Part shown: positions 1 to 7,101 of the stretch, piece after piece | Position numbering within the stretch: the stretch's first letter is position 1 | Layout of the letters: each line of letters opens with the position of its first letter | DNA from: JAAYGD01 sp964428195 | GTDB taxonomy: Bacteria > Bacillota_I > Bacilli_A > RF39 > UBA660 | NCBI GenBank assembly: GCA_964428195.1 | Contig: CAYRXC010000007.1 | Coordinates: 1-27,081, forward strand | Direction: 5' to 3' | DNA length: 27,081 nucleotides | The notes under the pieces: model-generated | Told to the model about the DNA's origin: nothing | What the model saw: only the letters and a program-made list of their open reading frames with translations | Databases searched by the model: none | Made by a program: the position numbers and the translations under genes

Positions 1-65
1 TTAATTTTTTTCATATAGTAATACCTCTATCATATAATAATTTAAGTATAACACAAATATAAAAA

Positions 66-99
66 AAATATTCATTTATTCTATTATAAATGGATATTT
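66..99 (-). terminator. Rho-independent terminator of mtaB, nested in its 3' end
   Basis: The arms at 86-99 and 66-79 pair over 14 positions with one mismatch and a 6-base loop. On the minus strand they are followed by a T-run (58-65). The mtaB stop codon (76-78) lies inside the downstream arm. Confidence 0.8.
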
Positions 100-1347
100 T
101 ATTTCTTTTACTATAAAAGTTTTGGCTTCATTTAATTGTTGAGAATCTCCTTTAGCTTTTGCAATTAAATAATTTGAAGTATATCCGATTAAATATCCTC
201 CTTCAATTTTTTCAGGAAGTATAGTTAAGTTTTTGCCAATAAATTTCTTCATATAATCCAATTCAAATTGTTCTGAAAGATTAATTACAAGGTTTGATCT
301 TTCTTTTTTAACATTATTATCAATTTGGTTTTTCATCTTAGATGCTACAGTTCTATTTCTTTTTGAGTAAGGAAAAACATGTATCTTAGAAAATGAAATA
401 GCTTTTAAAGTACGAATTGTTTCATCAAAATCTTCATTTGATTCATTTGGAAACCCTACTATTAAATCTGTTGTAATAGAAATGTTAGGTCTAATTCGTC
501 TAATTTCATCAATCTTATGTTTGAAATATTCTACATCATATTTTCTATTCATTTCTTTTAAGGTTTTATTGCATCCAGATTGAATAGGAATATGAAGATG
601 ATCTGCTATCTTTTCAATTTCTTTTAAACACCTTAGAAACTTTTCATCTATTTCTGTTACTTCTATCGATGATAGTCTTATCCTTAACAAATTATCAATC
701 TTAGAAAGATTTATTAATACATCTGACAAATCATATTGACCATTTTCTTTTCCATAGTGACCCGTATGTATCCCAGTAAGTACTATCTCTTTATATCCAT
801 TGTTTACTAATTGATTAGCTTCATCCAAAATATCATTCATATCTTTTGACCTTATGCTTCCTCTAGCATATGGAATAATACAATAAGAACAATAATTATT
901 ACAACCATCTTGGATTTTAATAAATGCTCTTGTTCTAGTATTAAAATTAGATATTTTCATTTCTTCAAAAGGTATTGAATTTAAATCACAAATATCATAA
1001 ACTTCTTTCTTGCTTTTTATAAATTGTTCTACTATATCAACTATATTTGATTTATTCTTGTTTCCTATTACAATATCGATTCCATCTATGTCTATATCTT
1101 TATTTACTTGTGGATAACACCCAATTAATACTAATACAGAACTAGGATAATTTCTCTTGATTTTATTGATAGCTTTTCTTGTTTTAATGTCAGCTCCGTT
1201 AGTAACAGTACAAGAATTAATAATATATATATCACTTTGCTCATCAAAATCAACTAGGTTATAGCCTTTTTCAACAAACTTATTCATAATGAATTCTGAT
1301 TCATATAAATTCACTTTACATCCTAAAGTGTAAATAGCAATTCTCAT
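76..1347 (-). CDS. mtaB: tRNA (N6-threonylcarbamoyladenosine(37)-C2)-methylthiotransferase MtaB
   Basis: Radical-SAM enzyme that adds a methylthio group to t6A37 of ANN-decoding tRNAs, making ms2t6A. All three domains of the family are visible in 423 residues. The N-terminal UPF0004 domain starts YTLGCKVN and has the cluster cysteines C10, C46 and C77. The radical-SAM core has the CxxxCxxC motif at C149, C153 and C156 (DGCNNYCSYCIIPYARG). A TRAM-like RNA-binding tail occupies roughly the last 60 residues. NSCTVT and the LTGIHTGHYG segment favour MtaB over MiaB or RimO. The ATG has a GGAGGG site just upstream. It lies 28 bases after the 168-aa membrane protein gene and is probably cotranscribed with it. 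In many Bacillota mtaB follows dnaJ; here it has been moved away, with the Clp pair in between. The assignment is firm. Confidence 0.95.
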   Translation of the reverse strand: MRIAIYTLGCKVNLYESEFIMNKFVEKGYNLVDFDEQSDIYIINSCTVTNGADIKTRKAINKIKRNYPSSVLVLIGCYPQVNKDIDIDGIDIVIGNKNKSNIVDIVEQFIKSKKEVYDICDLNSIPFEEMKISNFNTRTRAFIKIQDGCNNYCSYCIIPYARGSIRSKDMNDILDEANQLVNNGYKEIVLTGIHTGHYGKENGQYDLSDVLINLSKIDNLLRIRLSSIEVTEIDEKFLRCLKEIEKIADHLHIPIQSGCNKTLKEMNRKYDVEYFKHKIDEIRRIRPNISITTDLIVGFPNESNEDFDETIRTLKAISFSKIHVFPYSKRNRTVASKMKNQIDNNVKKERSNLVINLSEQFELDYMKKFIGKNLTILPEKIEGGYLIGYTSNYLIAKAKGDSQQLNEAKTFIVKEIKYPFIIE

Positions 1348-1375
1348 TATCCCTCCATAAAAAAACTTATATTTG

Positions 1376-1882
1376 TTATAAGTTTTTCCTAAATTCTTTT
1401 AAACTTTTTAGAAAAGTATCATTTGCATCGTATTCTGGAACTCTATATGTTTCTTCTTTAGGAATTGTGACACTTGTATCTATATTATTTCCTTTAATCA
1501 GTTCTTCATAACTTATTACAGCTGTTTTTTCTTGTTCATCTTCATAATGATCGATAGAATCTTCTTTTAAATCATAAGTAACTTTTTTTATCTCTTCTAC
1601 TATCTTTTTTAAATCCTTTGTCTTTTCATTGTTTTCATCAATCGGAACTTCAACATTACTAAATTTTTTTATCTCATCTAATTTTTTCTCATCATCTTTT
1701 AATATTTTAATTTTTTTGTTTTGTATTGCTTCTTTAGTATTATTTTGTAATACTGCCAATACTATTAACACTATTAAAATAAAGAAAAGGAGAATAACTA
1801 TGTAAAAAACTAGTTTCCCTACTTCATTTAATCTATCATAAAAAGAACTAAAACTTAATAAATATATACCAAGCAAATTCAT
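1376..1882 (-). CDS. Single-pass membrane protein of unknown function (168 aa)
   Basis: I do not recognise a family. A short N-terminus is followed by one strongly hydrophobic helix at about residues 24-45. The remaining 120 residues are charged and rich in lysine, glutamate and aspartate, probably cytoplasmic, with helical or coiled-coil character around residues 46-105. There is no cleavable signal peptide and there are no cysteines. The start is supported by AGGAG five bases before the ATG. It lies 28 bases upstream of mtaB, so the two are probably one transcript. It is divergent from the Clp-like ATPase gene with a shared 163-base promoter region. The membrane-anchor-plus-acidic-tail layout resembles scaffold proteins, but no function can be assigned from sequence. 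Confidence 0.8.
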   Translation of the reverse strand: MNLLGIYLLSFSSFYDRLNEVGKLVFYIVILLFFILIVLIVLAVLQNNTKEAIQNKKIKILKDDEKKLDEIKKFSNVEVPIDENNEKTKDLKKIVEEIKKVTYDLKEDSIDHYEDEQEKTAVISYEELIKGNNIDTSVTIPKEETYRVPEYDANDTFLKSLKEFRKNL

Positions 1883-1900
1883 ATTTACTCCTATAAGATA

Positions 1901-1906
1901 ATTCTA
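1901..1906 (-). promoter_or_regulatory. Extended -10 promoter close to the 168-aa gene
   Basis: On the minus strand TGA-TAGAAT forms an extended -10 with 18 bases between it and the ATG. No good -35 is visible. This spacing matches other promoters in the window. A second, better-formed promoter lies further upstream (1961-1989). Confidence 0.45.
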
Positions 1907-1960
1907 TCACAATTTCTTTTAAAACTATAATATTATTTCTTTCGTTTTACAGATAACTTC

Positions 1961-1989
1961 ATTATATAAAAGTTTTATTATAATATCAA
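1961..1989 (-). promoter_or_regulatory. Sigma-A-type promoter, minus strand, for the 168-aa gene and mtaB
   Basis: TTGATA (1984-1989) and TATAAT (1961-1966) are separated by exactly 17 bases. Transcription would start near 1954, about 70 bases before the ATG. Its -35 forms an inverted repeat with the -35 of the divergent promoter at 1996-2024. Confidence 0.6.
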
Positions 1990-1995
1990 CTTTAA

Positions 1996-2024
1996 TTGAT
2001 ATATTATATGTTATTTGATATAAT
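1996..2024 (+). promoter_or_regulatory. Sigma-A-type promoter of the Clp-like ATPase gene
   Basis: TTGATA (1996-2001), a 17-base spacer and TATAAT (2019-2024), with the extended TGA just before the -10. The ATG follows 21 bases later with AAAGGAG as Shine-Dalgarno. Confidence 0.75.
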
Positions 2025-2045
2025 TTTAATAATAAAGGAGCATTT

Positions 2046-3047
2046 ATGATAGAAAATATATTTGATGAAAAAGATTTAAATGAAGTATTAAAAAGTGGCA
2101 ATGATTCAAATAATAGTACTAATATTAATCCCAAAAAAGAAGTTGAGTTTAATATGATCGATAAATATGGAGAAATATTGACAGATAAAGAATACATTAC
2201 TGATCCAGCAATTGCTAGAGATGAAGAGATAAAAAAAACTATACTTACTCTATTTACACCCGAAAAATCACCAATATTAGTTGGTAAACCCGGTATTGGT
2301 AAAACTGCTATAGTAGAAGGTATTGCGTATAGAATACAAAAAAATGAAGTTCCTGAAGCATTAAAAGGTTTTAAGATAATAAAAATTAATTCAGTTGCTA
2401 TGGTAGGTAGTTTTATTAGTGAAGGAAATCAAGATACTAAGGTTCAGTTACTGATCAATGAACTTGAGCAATTGAAAAAAACTATTCTTTTTATAGATGA
2501 AACACATACTCTTGTAGGGAATAAAGAAAATGGCGGATTAGATTTTGCAAATATATTTAAACCGGCTTTAGCAAGAGGAGACATTAAAATGATTGGTGCA
2601 ACAACTAATGATGAATACGATTATTACATTGTTAAGGACAAAGCTTTTTTAAGAAGGCTAGAAAAAATAGAAATAGAAGAGCCAAATTCTGAAATGACTT
2701 TAAAAATACTGATAGGTACTTTACCAAAAATAGAAAAAACAACAGGAGTGTCATTTAACTATTCTTCTTTTATAATTGAACAAGTAATGAAGTTTATTGT
2801 AGATATGACAAAAGAGTATAATAGAGTTTTTGAATCAGCATCTAGATATCCTGATGTATGTTTACTTATAATTACTAAGATGTTTTCATTTGCAATATTT
2901 GATAATAGTAAAGAAGTAAAATTTAAACATATATGGGAAGCAATAAAAACAACCGATAGAGTTTATCCGGATGTTATTAAAAAATATAAAGAACTTTTTA
3001 TTACTCAGTTTAAACGAGAAATAGATGAGGAAAATGTTGTTATTTAA
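2046..3047 (+). CDS. Single-domain ClpA/ClpB-type AAA+ ATPase (D1 only)
   Basis: The protein matches the first ATPase domain (D1) of ClpA/ClpB along almost its whole 333 residues, against about 750-860 in full-length Clp ATPases. It opens with about 38 unrelated residues, then DKYGEILT and the D1-like linker. Walker A is GKPGIGKT at 80-87. Walker B is ILFIDE at 147-152. The GGLDFANIFKPALARGD segment is at 163-179, the sensor-1 region IGATTN at 183-188, and the arginine finger pair is R203/R204. The small lid domain with RYPD ends the protein. There is no Clp N-domain, no second ATPase domain and so no ClpP-docking loop. The pore-loop KYRG of D1 reads about ISEG (124-127), so the substrate-gripping aromatic is absent. 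It therefore probably does not act as a ClpP unfoldase. It starts at ATG with AAAGGAG upstream. Its likely partner is the next gene. The exact role is unknown. Confidence 0.85.
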   Translation: MIENIFDEKDLNEVLKSGNDSNNSTNINPKKEVEFNMIDKYGEILTDKEYITDPAIARDEEIKKTILTLFTPEKSPILVGKPGIGKTAIVEGIAYRIQKNEVPEALKGFKIIKINSVAMVGSFISEGNQDTKVQLLINELEQLKKTILFIDETHTLVGNKENGGLDFANIFKPALARGDIKMIGATTNDEYDYYIVKDKAFLRRLEKIEIEEPNSEMTLKILIGTLPKIEKTTGVSFNYSSFIIEQVMKFIVDMTKEYNRVFESASRYPDVCLLIITKMFSFAIFDNSKEVKFKHIWEAIKTTDRVYPDVIKKYKELFITQFKREIDEENVVI

Positions 3048-3063
3048 TTAAAAGTGATATAAT
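3037..3063 (+). promoter_or_regulatory. Extended -10 promoter before the 179-aa gene
   Basis: TGA-TATAAT (-10 at 3058-3063) is an extended -10. A weak TTGTTA (3037-3042) lies 15 bases upstream and overlaps the end of the ATPase gene. The ATG follows 22 bases later. The second gene of the pair may thus have its own expression as well as readthrough. Confidence 0.5.
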
Positions 3064-3085
3064 ATTTATTATTAGGAGGTATTAA

Positions 3086-3625
3086 ATGAACAAAGAAAGA
3101 GATTATAAAATTAATTTAGCAAAACAAGTTTCTAAAATTTACATGGAAAACAATTTTAAAAATAATAACAATGTTGACCCTGGAGAAATTTCGTTACAAT
3201 ATTCCTATGCACTATCTCATTTGCTTGAGAAATATGGTGTAGAAGATCCAGAAAGAGTAATAGCAGAAAACTTTAGTGCAATAGCAATGTTCGGTTCAAC
3301 ACTTTATTCAAAAACAAATAGCAACAATAATATGAGTTTATTTACTGATTTAGACCAAATAAGTGATTTATCAATTTATGCGGTTCCAATGGATTTATAT
3401 GAGCATTCATTAAAATCTTTGAAAAGCAGATGGACAAGTTATATATCTGTAAGTGATTATGCTTATAAAACAAATGCAGAAATACAAGACGTAGTTAGCA
3501 AAAGTATTGAATTAGGTATTTATGTTCAAAAAGATGGAGATTTATTAAGTCTAGACGATTTAGATAAATTAAACAAATTTTTTGAAGTAAAAAAAGAGGA
3601 AGAATTTAGAAATCCTTTTCTATAA
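3086..3625 (+). CDS. Soluble protein of unknown function (179 aa), partner of the Clp-like ATPase
   Basis: I do not recognise a family. The protein is predicted soluble and mostly helical, with no signal peptide, no membrane segment and no cysteines. An asparagine-rich stretch occurs at 22-29 and another at 78-82. Two helical blocks (about 32-72 and 99-143) contain SYALSHLLEKYG and DLYEHSLKSLKSRW. The C-terminus is charged (KVKKEEEFRNPFL can be traced at the end). AGGAGG six bases before the ATG gives a strong ribosome site. It lies 38 bases after the D1-only ATPase gene in the same direction and ends in a terminator, so the two form a compact two-gene unit. By position it could be an adaptor, substrate or regulator of the ATPase; that is inference only. 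Confidence 0.85.
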   Translation: MNKERDYKINLAKQVSKIYMENNFKNNNNVDPGEISLQYSYALSHLLEKYGVEDPERVIAENFSAIAMFGSTLYSKTNSNNNMSLFTDLDQISDLSIYAVPMDLYEHSLKSLKSRWTSYISVSDYAYKTNAEIQDVVSKSIELGIYVQKDGDLLSLDDLDKLNKFFEVKKEEEFRNPFL

Positions 3626-3657
3626 AAAAATATGAAGTAAGTTTACTTCATATTTTT
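3626..3657. terminator. Bidirectional terminator between the 179-aa gene and dnaJ
   Basis: Perfect 15-base inverted repeat (3626-3640 and 3643-3657). It has A-runs on the left and T-runs on the right, so it works on both strands. It begins immediately after the plus-strand stop codon, and the dnaJ stop codon (3643-3645) lies in the other arm. Confidence 0.85.
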
Positions 3658-4761
3658 ATTTAAATAATTGTTATATCTGTTAAATTTTTCGTTTTCCAAA
3701 TTAGTTTCAGACAATTCTTTTACTAAGTCTTTTTGAGTTCTATCCAACTTAGTCGGTATTATAACTTTTATTATTACGAACATGTCTCCTTTTCTTTTTG
3801 TTTGAATGTTTTCTATTCCTTTACCTTTGATTCTATGTCTGTCTTCACTTTGAGTACCTGAAGGAATAGAAAGAATAACATTTCCATACATTGTAGGTAT
3901 TTCTTTTTTACACCCTAATATCGCATCTGTAACTGTTATTGGTAAATCCATAAATATATCGTCTTCTTCTCTATAAAAGAATTCGTGTGGTTTTACTTTT
4001 ATTTCTATGTATACGTCTCCATTAGGTCCACCATTCAATCCAGCTTCACCTTTTCCAGCAACTCTTAATTGATTTCCATTATCAACTCCAGGTGGAAGAT
4101 TAACTTTAATCTTTTTCTTCTTTTTCTCTACACCTTTTCCATTACAAGAAGAACAAGTTTTTTCATACATTTCTCCTGATCCTTGGCAAGTTGGACATGT
4201 AGTTCTAGTTTGAAAAGATCCCAAAATAGTTCTTTGTTCTTGAATAATTGTACCTCTTCCACTACATTTTGAACAAGTTTTTTGACCAAACCCTCCATCA
4301 CCATTACATTCATGACATTGATCGAAAGCTTCAATTTCTATTTCTTTTTCAGTTCCAAAAACAGCTTCATCAAAAGTAATAATCATTGAAACGCTTAAAT
4401 CTCTTCCTTTTTTTCTCCTGTTAGTAGACGCAGAGTTAAAGCCTCCAAATCCAAAAGATGATCCAAATATATCAGAGAATATATCCCCAAAATCAAAATC
4501 ATTCGGATTAAAGCCTCCACCAAACCCTTGAGATCCATTACTAAATGCTTGGTGTCCATACCTATCATATTGTGCTCTTTTTTCTTTATCAGATAAAACA
4601 GCATAAGCTTCTTGTGCTTCTTTGAACTTTTTCTCAGCATCAGCTTCTTTGCTTACATCAGGATGATATTTTTTAGCCAGCTTTTTAAATGATGACTTTA
4701 TTTCTTCATCAGAAGCACTTTTATTTATTCCTAATATCTCGTAATAGTCTTTTTTGTCCAT
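3643..4761 (-). CDS. dnaJ: Chaperone protein DnaJ (Hsp40)
   Basis: Co-chaperone that delivers unfolded clients to DnaK and stimulates its ATPase. All four parts are present in 372 residues. The J domain has HPD at 33-35. A Gly/Phe-rich region spans roughly 70-110. Four CxxCxGxG zinc repeats follow: CHECNGDG, CSKCSGRG, CPTCQGSG and CSSCNGKG. The C-terminal substrate-binding domain has LPPGVDNGNQLRVAGKGEAG. It is the last gene of the hrcA-grpE-dnaK-dnaJ operon, 41 bases after dnaK, with GGAGG before the ATG. The prmA and rsmE genes that often follow dnaJ in Bacillota are not here. Expression is expected to be HrcA/CIRCE controlled, perhaps lowered relative to dnaK by the hairpin between the two genes. 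Confidence 0.97.
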   Translation of the reverse strand: MDKKDYYEILGINKSASDEEIKSSFKKLAKKYHPDVSKEADAEKKFKEAQEAYAVLSDKEKRAQYDRYGHQAFSNGSQGFGGGFNPNDFDFGDIFSDIFGSSFGFGGFNSASTNRRKKGRDLSVSMIITFDEAVFGTEKEIEIEAFDQCHECNGDGGFGQKTCSKCSGRGTIIQEQRTILGSFQTRTTCPTCQGSGEMYEKTCSSCNGKGVEKKKKKIKVNLPPGVDNGNQLRVAGKGEAGLNGGPNGDVYIEIKVKPHEFFYREEDDIFMDLPITVTDAILGCKKEIPTMYGNVILSIPSGTQSEDRHRIKGKGIENIQTKRKGDMFVIIKVIIPTKLDRTQKDLVKELSETNLENEKFNRYNNYLNKNMK

Positions 4762-4779
4762 TTATCCTCCACTTAAGAA

Positions 4780-4797
4780 AAGAGTACTTCTACTCTT
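4780..4797 (-). terminator. Intercistronic hairpin between dnaK and dnaJ
   Basis: AAGAGTA and TACTCTT pair perfectly over 7 bases with a 4-base loop, followed on the minus strand by TTCTT. The weak T-tract suggests a partial terminator or an mRNA-stabilising/processing hairpin rather than a full stop, since the dnaJ Shine-Dalgarno lies a few bases further on. Confidence 0.5.
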
Positions 4798-4802
4798 CCC
4801 AA

Positions 4803-6605
4803 CTATTCTTTTTCAACAAATTCAGCATCTACTGTTTCTGTATCTTCTTTTTTATCTTCAGATTGATTATTTTTAGCTGCTTCCTCATAAACCTTAGTAG
4901 CTAAAGCCATTGCTTTCTCATTTAATTTTTCTTTATCTTCTTTGATTTGATCCAAATCTTTTTTATCTAGAGATTTTTTTAATTTATCGATTAATTCTTC
5001 AACTTCTTCTTTTTCTTTATTATCAACTTTATCTCCCAAGTCTTTAATAGCTTTTTCTGTTGCAAATATTATTTGTTCAGAATCATTAATTAAATCAGCC
5101 TCTTCTTTTTTCTTTAAATCTTTTTCTTTATTTTCTTCTGCTTCCTTAACCATCTTGTCAATCTCATCATCGCTTAAATTTGTAGATGCAGTAATAGTAA
5201 TAGATTGTTCCTTATTTGTTCCTAAGTCCTTAGCTTTTACATTAACTATACCATTAGCATCTATGTCAAAAGTTACTTCTATTTGAGGTATTCCTCTTGG
5301 TGCAGGAGGTATATTAGTTAATTGAAATCTTCCTAGAGTCTTATTGTCAGCAGCCATAGATCTTTCGCCTTGAAGCACATGAATATCTACAGCAGGTTGG
5401 TTATCTGCAGCAGTAGAAAATACTTGTGATTTTGATGTAGGAATAGTTGTATTCCTTTCAATTAAAACAGTATTAACTCCACCTAAAGTTTCAATTCCTA
5501 ATGATAATGGAGTAACATCTAATAATACAATGTCGTTTACATCTCCAGTTAATACTCCACCTTGAATAGCTGCTCCCATAGCAACAACTTCATCAGGGTT
5601 AACTCCTTTATGTGGTTCTTTTCCAATCTCATTTTTAACTAATTCTTGAACCATTGGAATACGAGTTGATCCACCAACTAGTATTACTTTATCGATATCG
5701 TTTTTATTTAATTTCGCATCTTTTAATGCCTTTCTAATAGGCTCTATAGTCGATTCAACCAAATCTCTTGTCAAGTCTTCGAATTTAGCTCTTGTCAAAG
5801 ACATTTCTAAATGAAGAGGTCCTTCAGATCCTTGAGAAATAAATGGCAAGCTAATTTGAGTTGTAACTACTCCACTTAAGTCCTTCTTAGCTTTTTCTGC
5901 CGCATCCTTTAATCTTTGCATAGCCATTTTATCTTTTGATAGATCTACACTATTATCTTTTTTAAATTCTTTTACCAAATAGTCAATTACTCTTTCATCA
6001 AAGTCATCTCCACCGAGTTTATTGTTTCCATTAGTAGATTTAACTTCAAATACACCTTCACCTATTTCTAATATCGAAACATCAAATGTTCCTCCACCTA
6101 AGTCATATACTAAAATAGTATGGTTTTCATTTTGTTTATCTAATCCATATGCTAAAGCTGCTGCTGTTGGTTCATTAATGATTCTTTCGACTTCTAATCC
6201 TGCAATCTTTCCAGCATTCTTAGTAGCTTGTCTTTGAGAATCATTAAAATATGCAGGTACAGTTATAACCGCCTTATCTACTTTATGTCCCAAATAACTT
6301 TCTGCATAATCTTTCATATAAGAAAGAATCATTGCACTTATTTCTTCAGGAGTATATTTTTTTCCTTCAGCTTCTACTTTCTTATCGCTTCCCATCAATC
6401 TTTTTACTGACATTATTGTGTTAGGATTAGTAATCATTTGCCTTTTTGCAGCATCTCCTACTATCTTCTCTCCATTTTTAAATGCTACCACCGAAGGAGT
6501 AGTTCTCCCACCTTCTGGGTTTGGTATAATTTTTGCTTCTCCAGCTTCTAGCACACTAACACAACTATTAGTTGTTCCTAAATCAATTCCTATTATTTTA
6601 CTCAT
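4803..6605 (-). CDS. dnaK: Chaperone protein DnaK (Hsp70)
   Basis: ATP-driven Hsp70 chaperone of the cytoplasm, working with DnaJ and GrpE. The 600 residues match the usual Bacillota length. The N-terminus is MSKIIGIDLGTTNSCV (phosphate 1 motif). Also visible are VITVPAYFNDSQRQATK, the NEPTAAALAYG connector, the VYDLGGGTFDVSIL phosphate 2 motif, ILVGGSTRIPMVQ in the adenosine site, the linker DVTPLSLGIET, and an acidic C-terminal lid ending in EFVEKE. Its start overlaps the end of grpE by 8 bases (ATGAGTAA), with AAGGAAGAG upstream, indicating translational coupling. It is regulated from the CIRCE promoter before hrcA. Confidence 0.98.
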   Translation of the reverse strand: MSKIIGIDLGTTNSCVSVLEAGEAKIIPNPEGGRTTPSVVAFKNGEKIVGDAAKRQMITNPNTIMSVKRLMGSDKKVEAEGKKYTPEEISAMILSYMKDYAESYLGHKVDKAVITVPAYFNDSQRQATKNAGKIAGLEVERIINEPTAAALAYGLDKQNENHTILVYDLGGGTFDVSILEIGEGVFEVKSTNGNNKLGGDDFDERVIDYLVKEFKKDNSVDLSKDKMAMQRLKDAAEKAKKDLSGVVTTQISLPFISQGSEGPLHLEMSLTRAKFEDLTRDLVESTIEPIRKALKDAKLNKNDIDKVILVGGSTRIPMVQELVKNEIGKEPHKGVNPDEVVAMGAAIQGGVLTGDVNDIVLLDVTPLSLGIETLGGVNTVLIERNTTIPTSKSQVFSTAADNQPAVDIHVLQGERSMAADNKTLGRFQLTNIPPAPRGIPQIEVTFDIDANGIVNVKAKDLGTNKEQSITITASTNLSDDEIDKMVKEAEENKEKDLKKKEEADLINDSEQIIFATEKAIKDLGDKVDNKEKEEVEELIDKLKKSLDKKDLDQIKEDKEKLNEKAMALATKVYEEAAKNNQSEDKKEDTETVDAEFVEKE

Positions 6606-7101
6606 TTTTCATCTCTTCCTTTCTTATATTTACTTTAACCATTGTTGGTCTTATTACTTTATCTTTATATATATATCCCTTTTGCAATACTTCAATTACA
6701 ATATTGTTTTCAATACCTTCAATATCTTCAGTCAATACAGCTTGATGATACGTAGGATCAAATGTTTTATTCAACGAATCTATTTCTTTTACTTCAAACT
6801 TGTTTAGCAAGCTTACTATGCTTGAATAAATCATCTTAAATCCTTCTAAAAATCTTGATAATTCGTCAGTTAAATCCGTATCATCTAACTTAATTGCTCT
6901 TTCAAAATTATCGATTATAGGAAGAAGCTCCATAATTAAATCTTCATCACTATATTTTAGCATTCTATTTAATTCTTCATCTTTTCTTTTCTTATAATTT
7001 TGAAGTTCTGCTAAAGATCTCAATACTTTGTCATTCAATTCTGCATTGTCCTTTGTTAATTTTTCAATTTCTAAATTTATTTCTTCTTTCTTTTTTGCCA
7101 T
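6598..7101 (-). CDS. grpE: Nucleotide exchange factor GrpE
   Basis: Dimeric co-chaperone that releases ADP from DnaK. At 167 residues it is a little short because the acidic N-terminal tail of the family is nearly absent. The long dimerising coiled coil covers roughly residues 4-60 (ELQNYKKRKDEE is typical). The beta domain carries the family signature around FDPTYHQAVLTEDI and GYIYKDKVIRPTMVKV. It starts on the TAATG junction with hrcA (1-base overlap), with GAGAGGG as Shine-Dalgarno, and its end overlaps dnaK by 8 bases. Second gene of the heat-shock operon. Confidence 0.97.
   Translation of the reverse strand: MAKKKEEINLEIEKLTKDNAELNDKVLRSLAELQNYKKRKDEELNRMLKYSDEDLIMELLPIIDNFERAIKLDDTDLTDELSRFLEGFKMIYSSIVSLLNKFEVKEIDSLNKTFDPTYHQAVLTEDIEGIENNIVIEVLQKGYIYKDKVIRPTMVKVNIRKEEMKNE

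Noticed and set aside
1925..2197. Minus-strand 90-codon reading frame across the divergent promoter region
   Set aside because: It overlaps the start of the Clp-like gene and both promoters, has no ribosome site and no family-like sequence; hydrophobic frames are common opposite AT-rich genes.
2046..3047. Truncated or pseudogene clpB
   Set aside because: The frame is intact, has a strong promoter, Shine-Dalgarno and its own small lid domain at the C-terminus, and no remnants of an N-domain or D2 domain are visible on either side.
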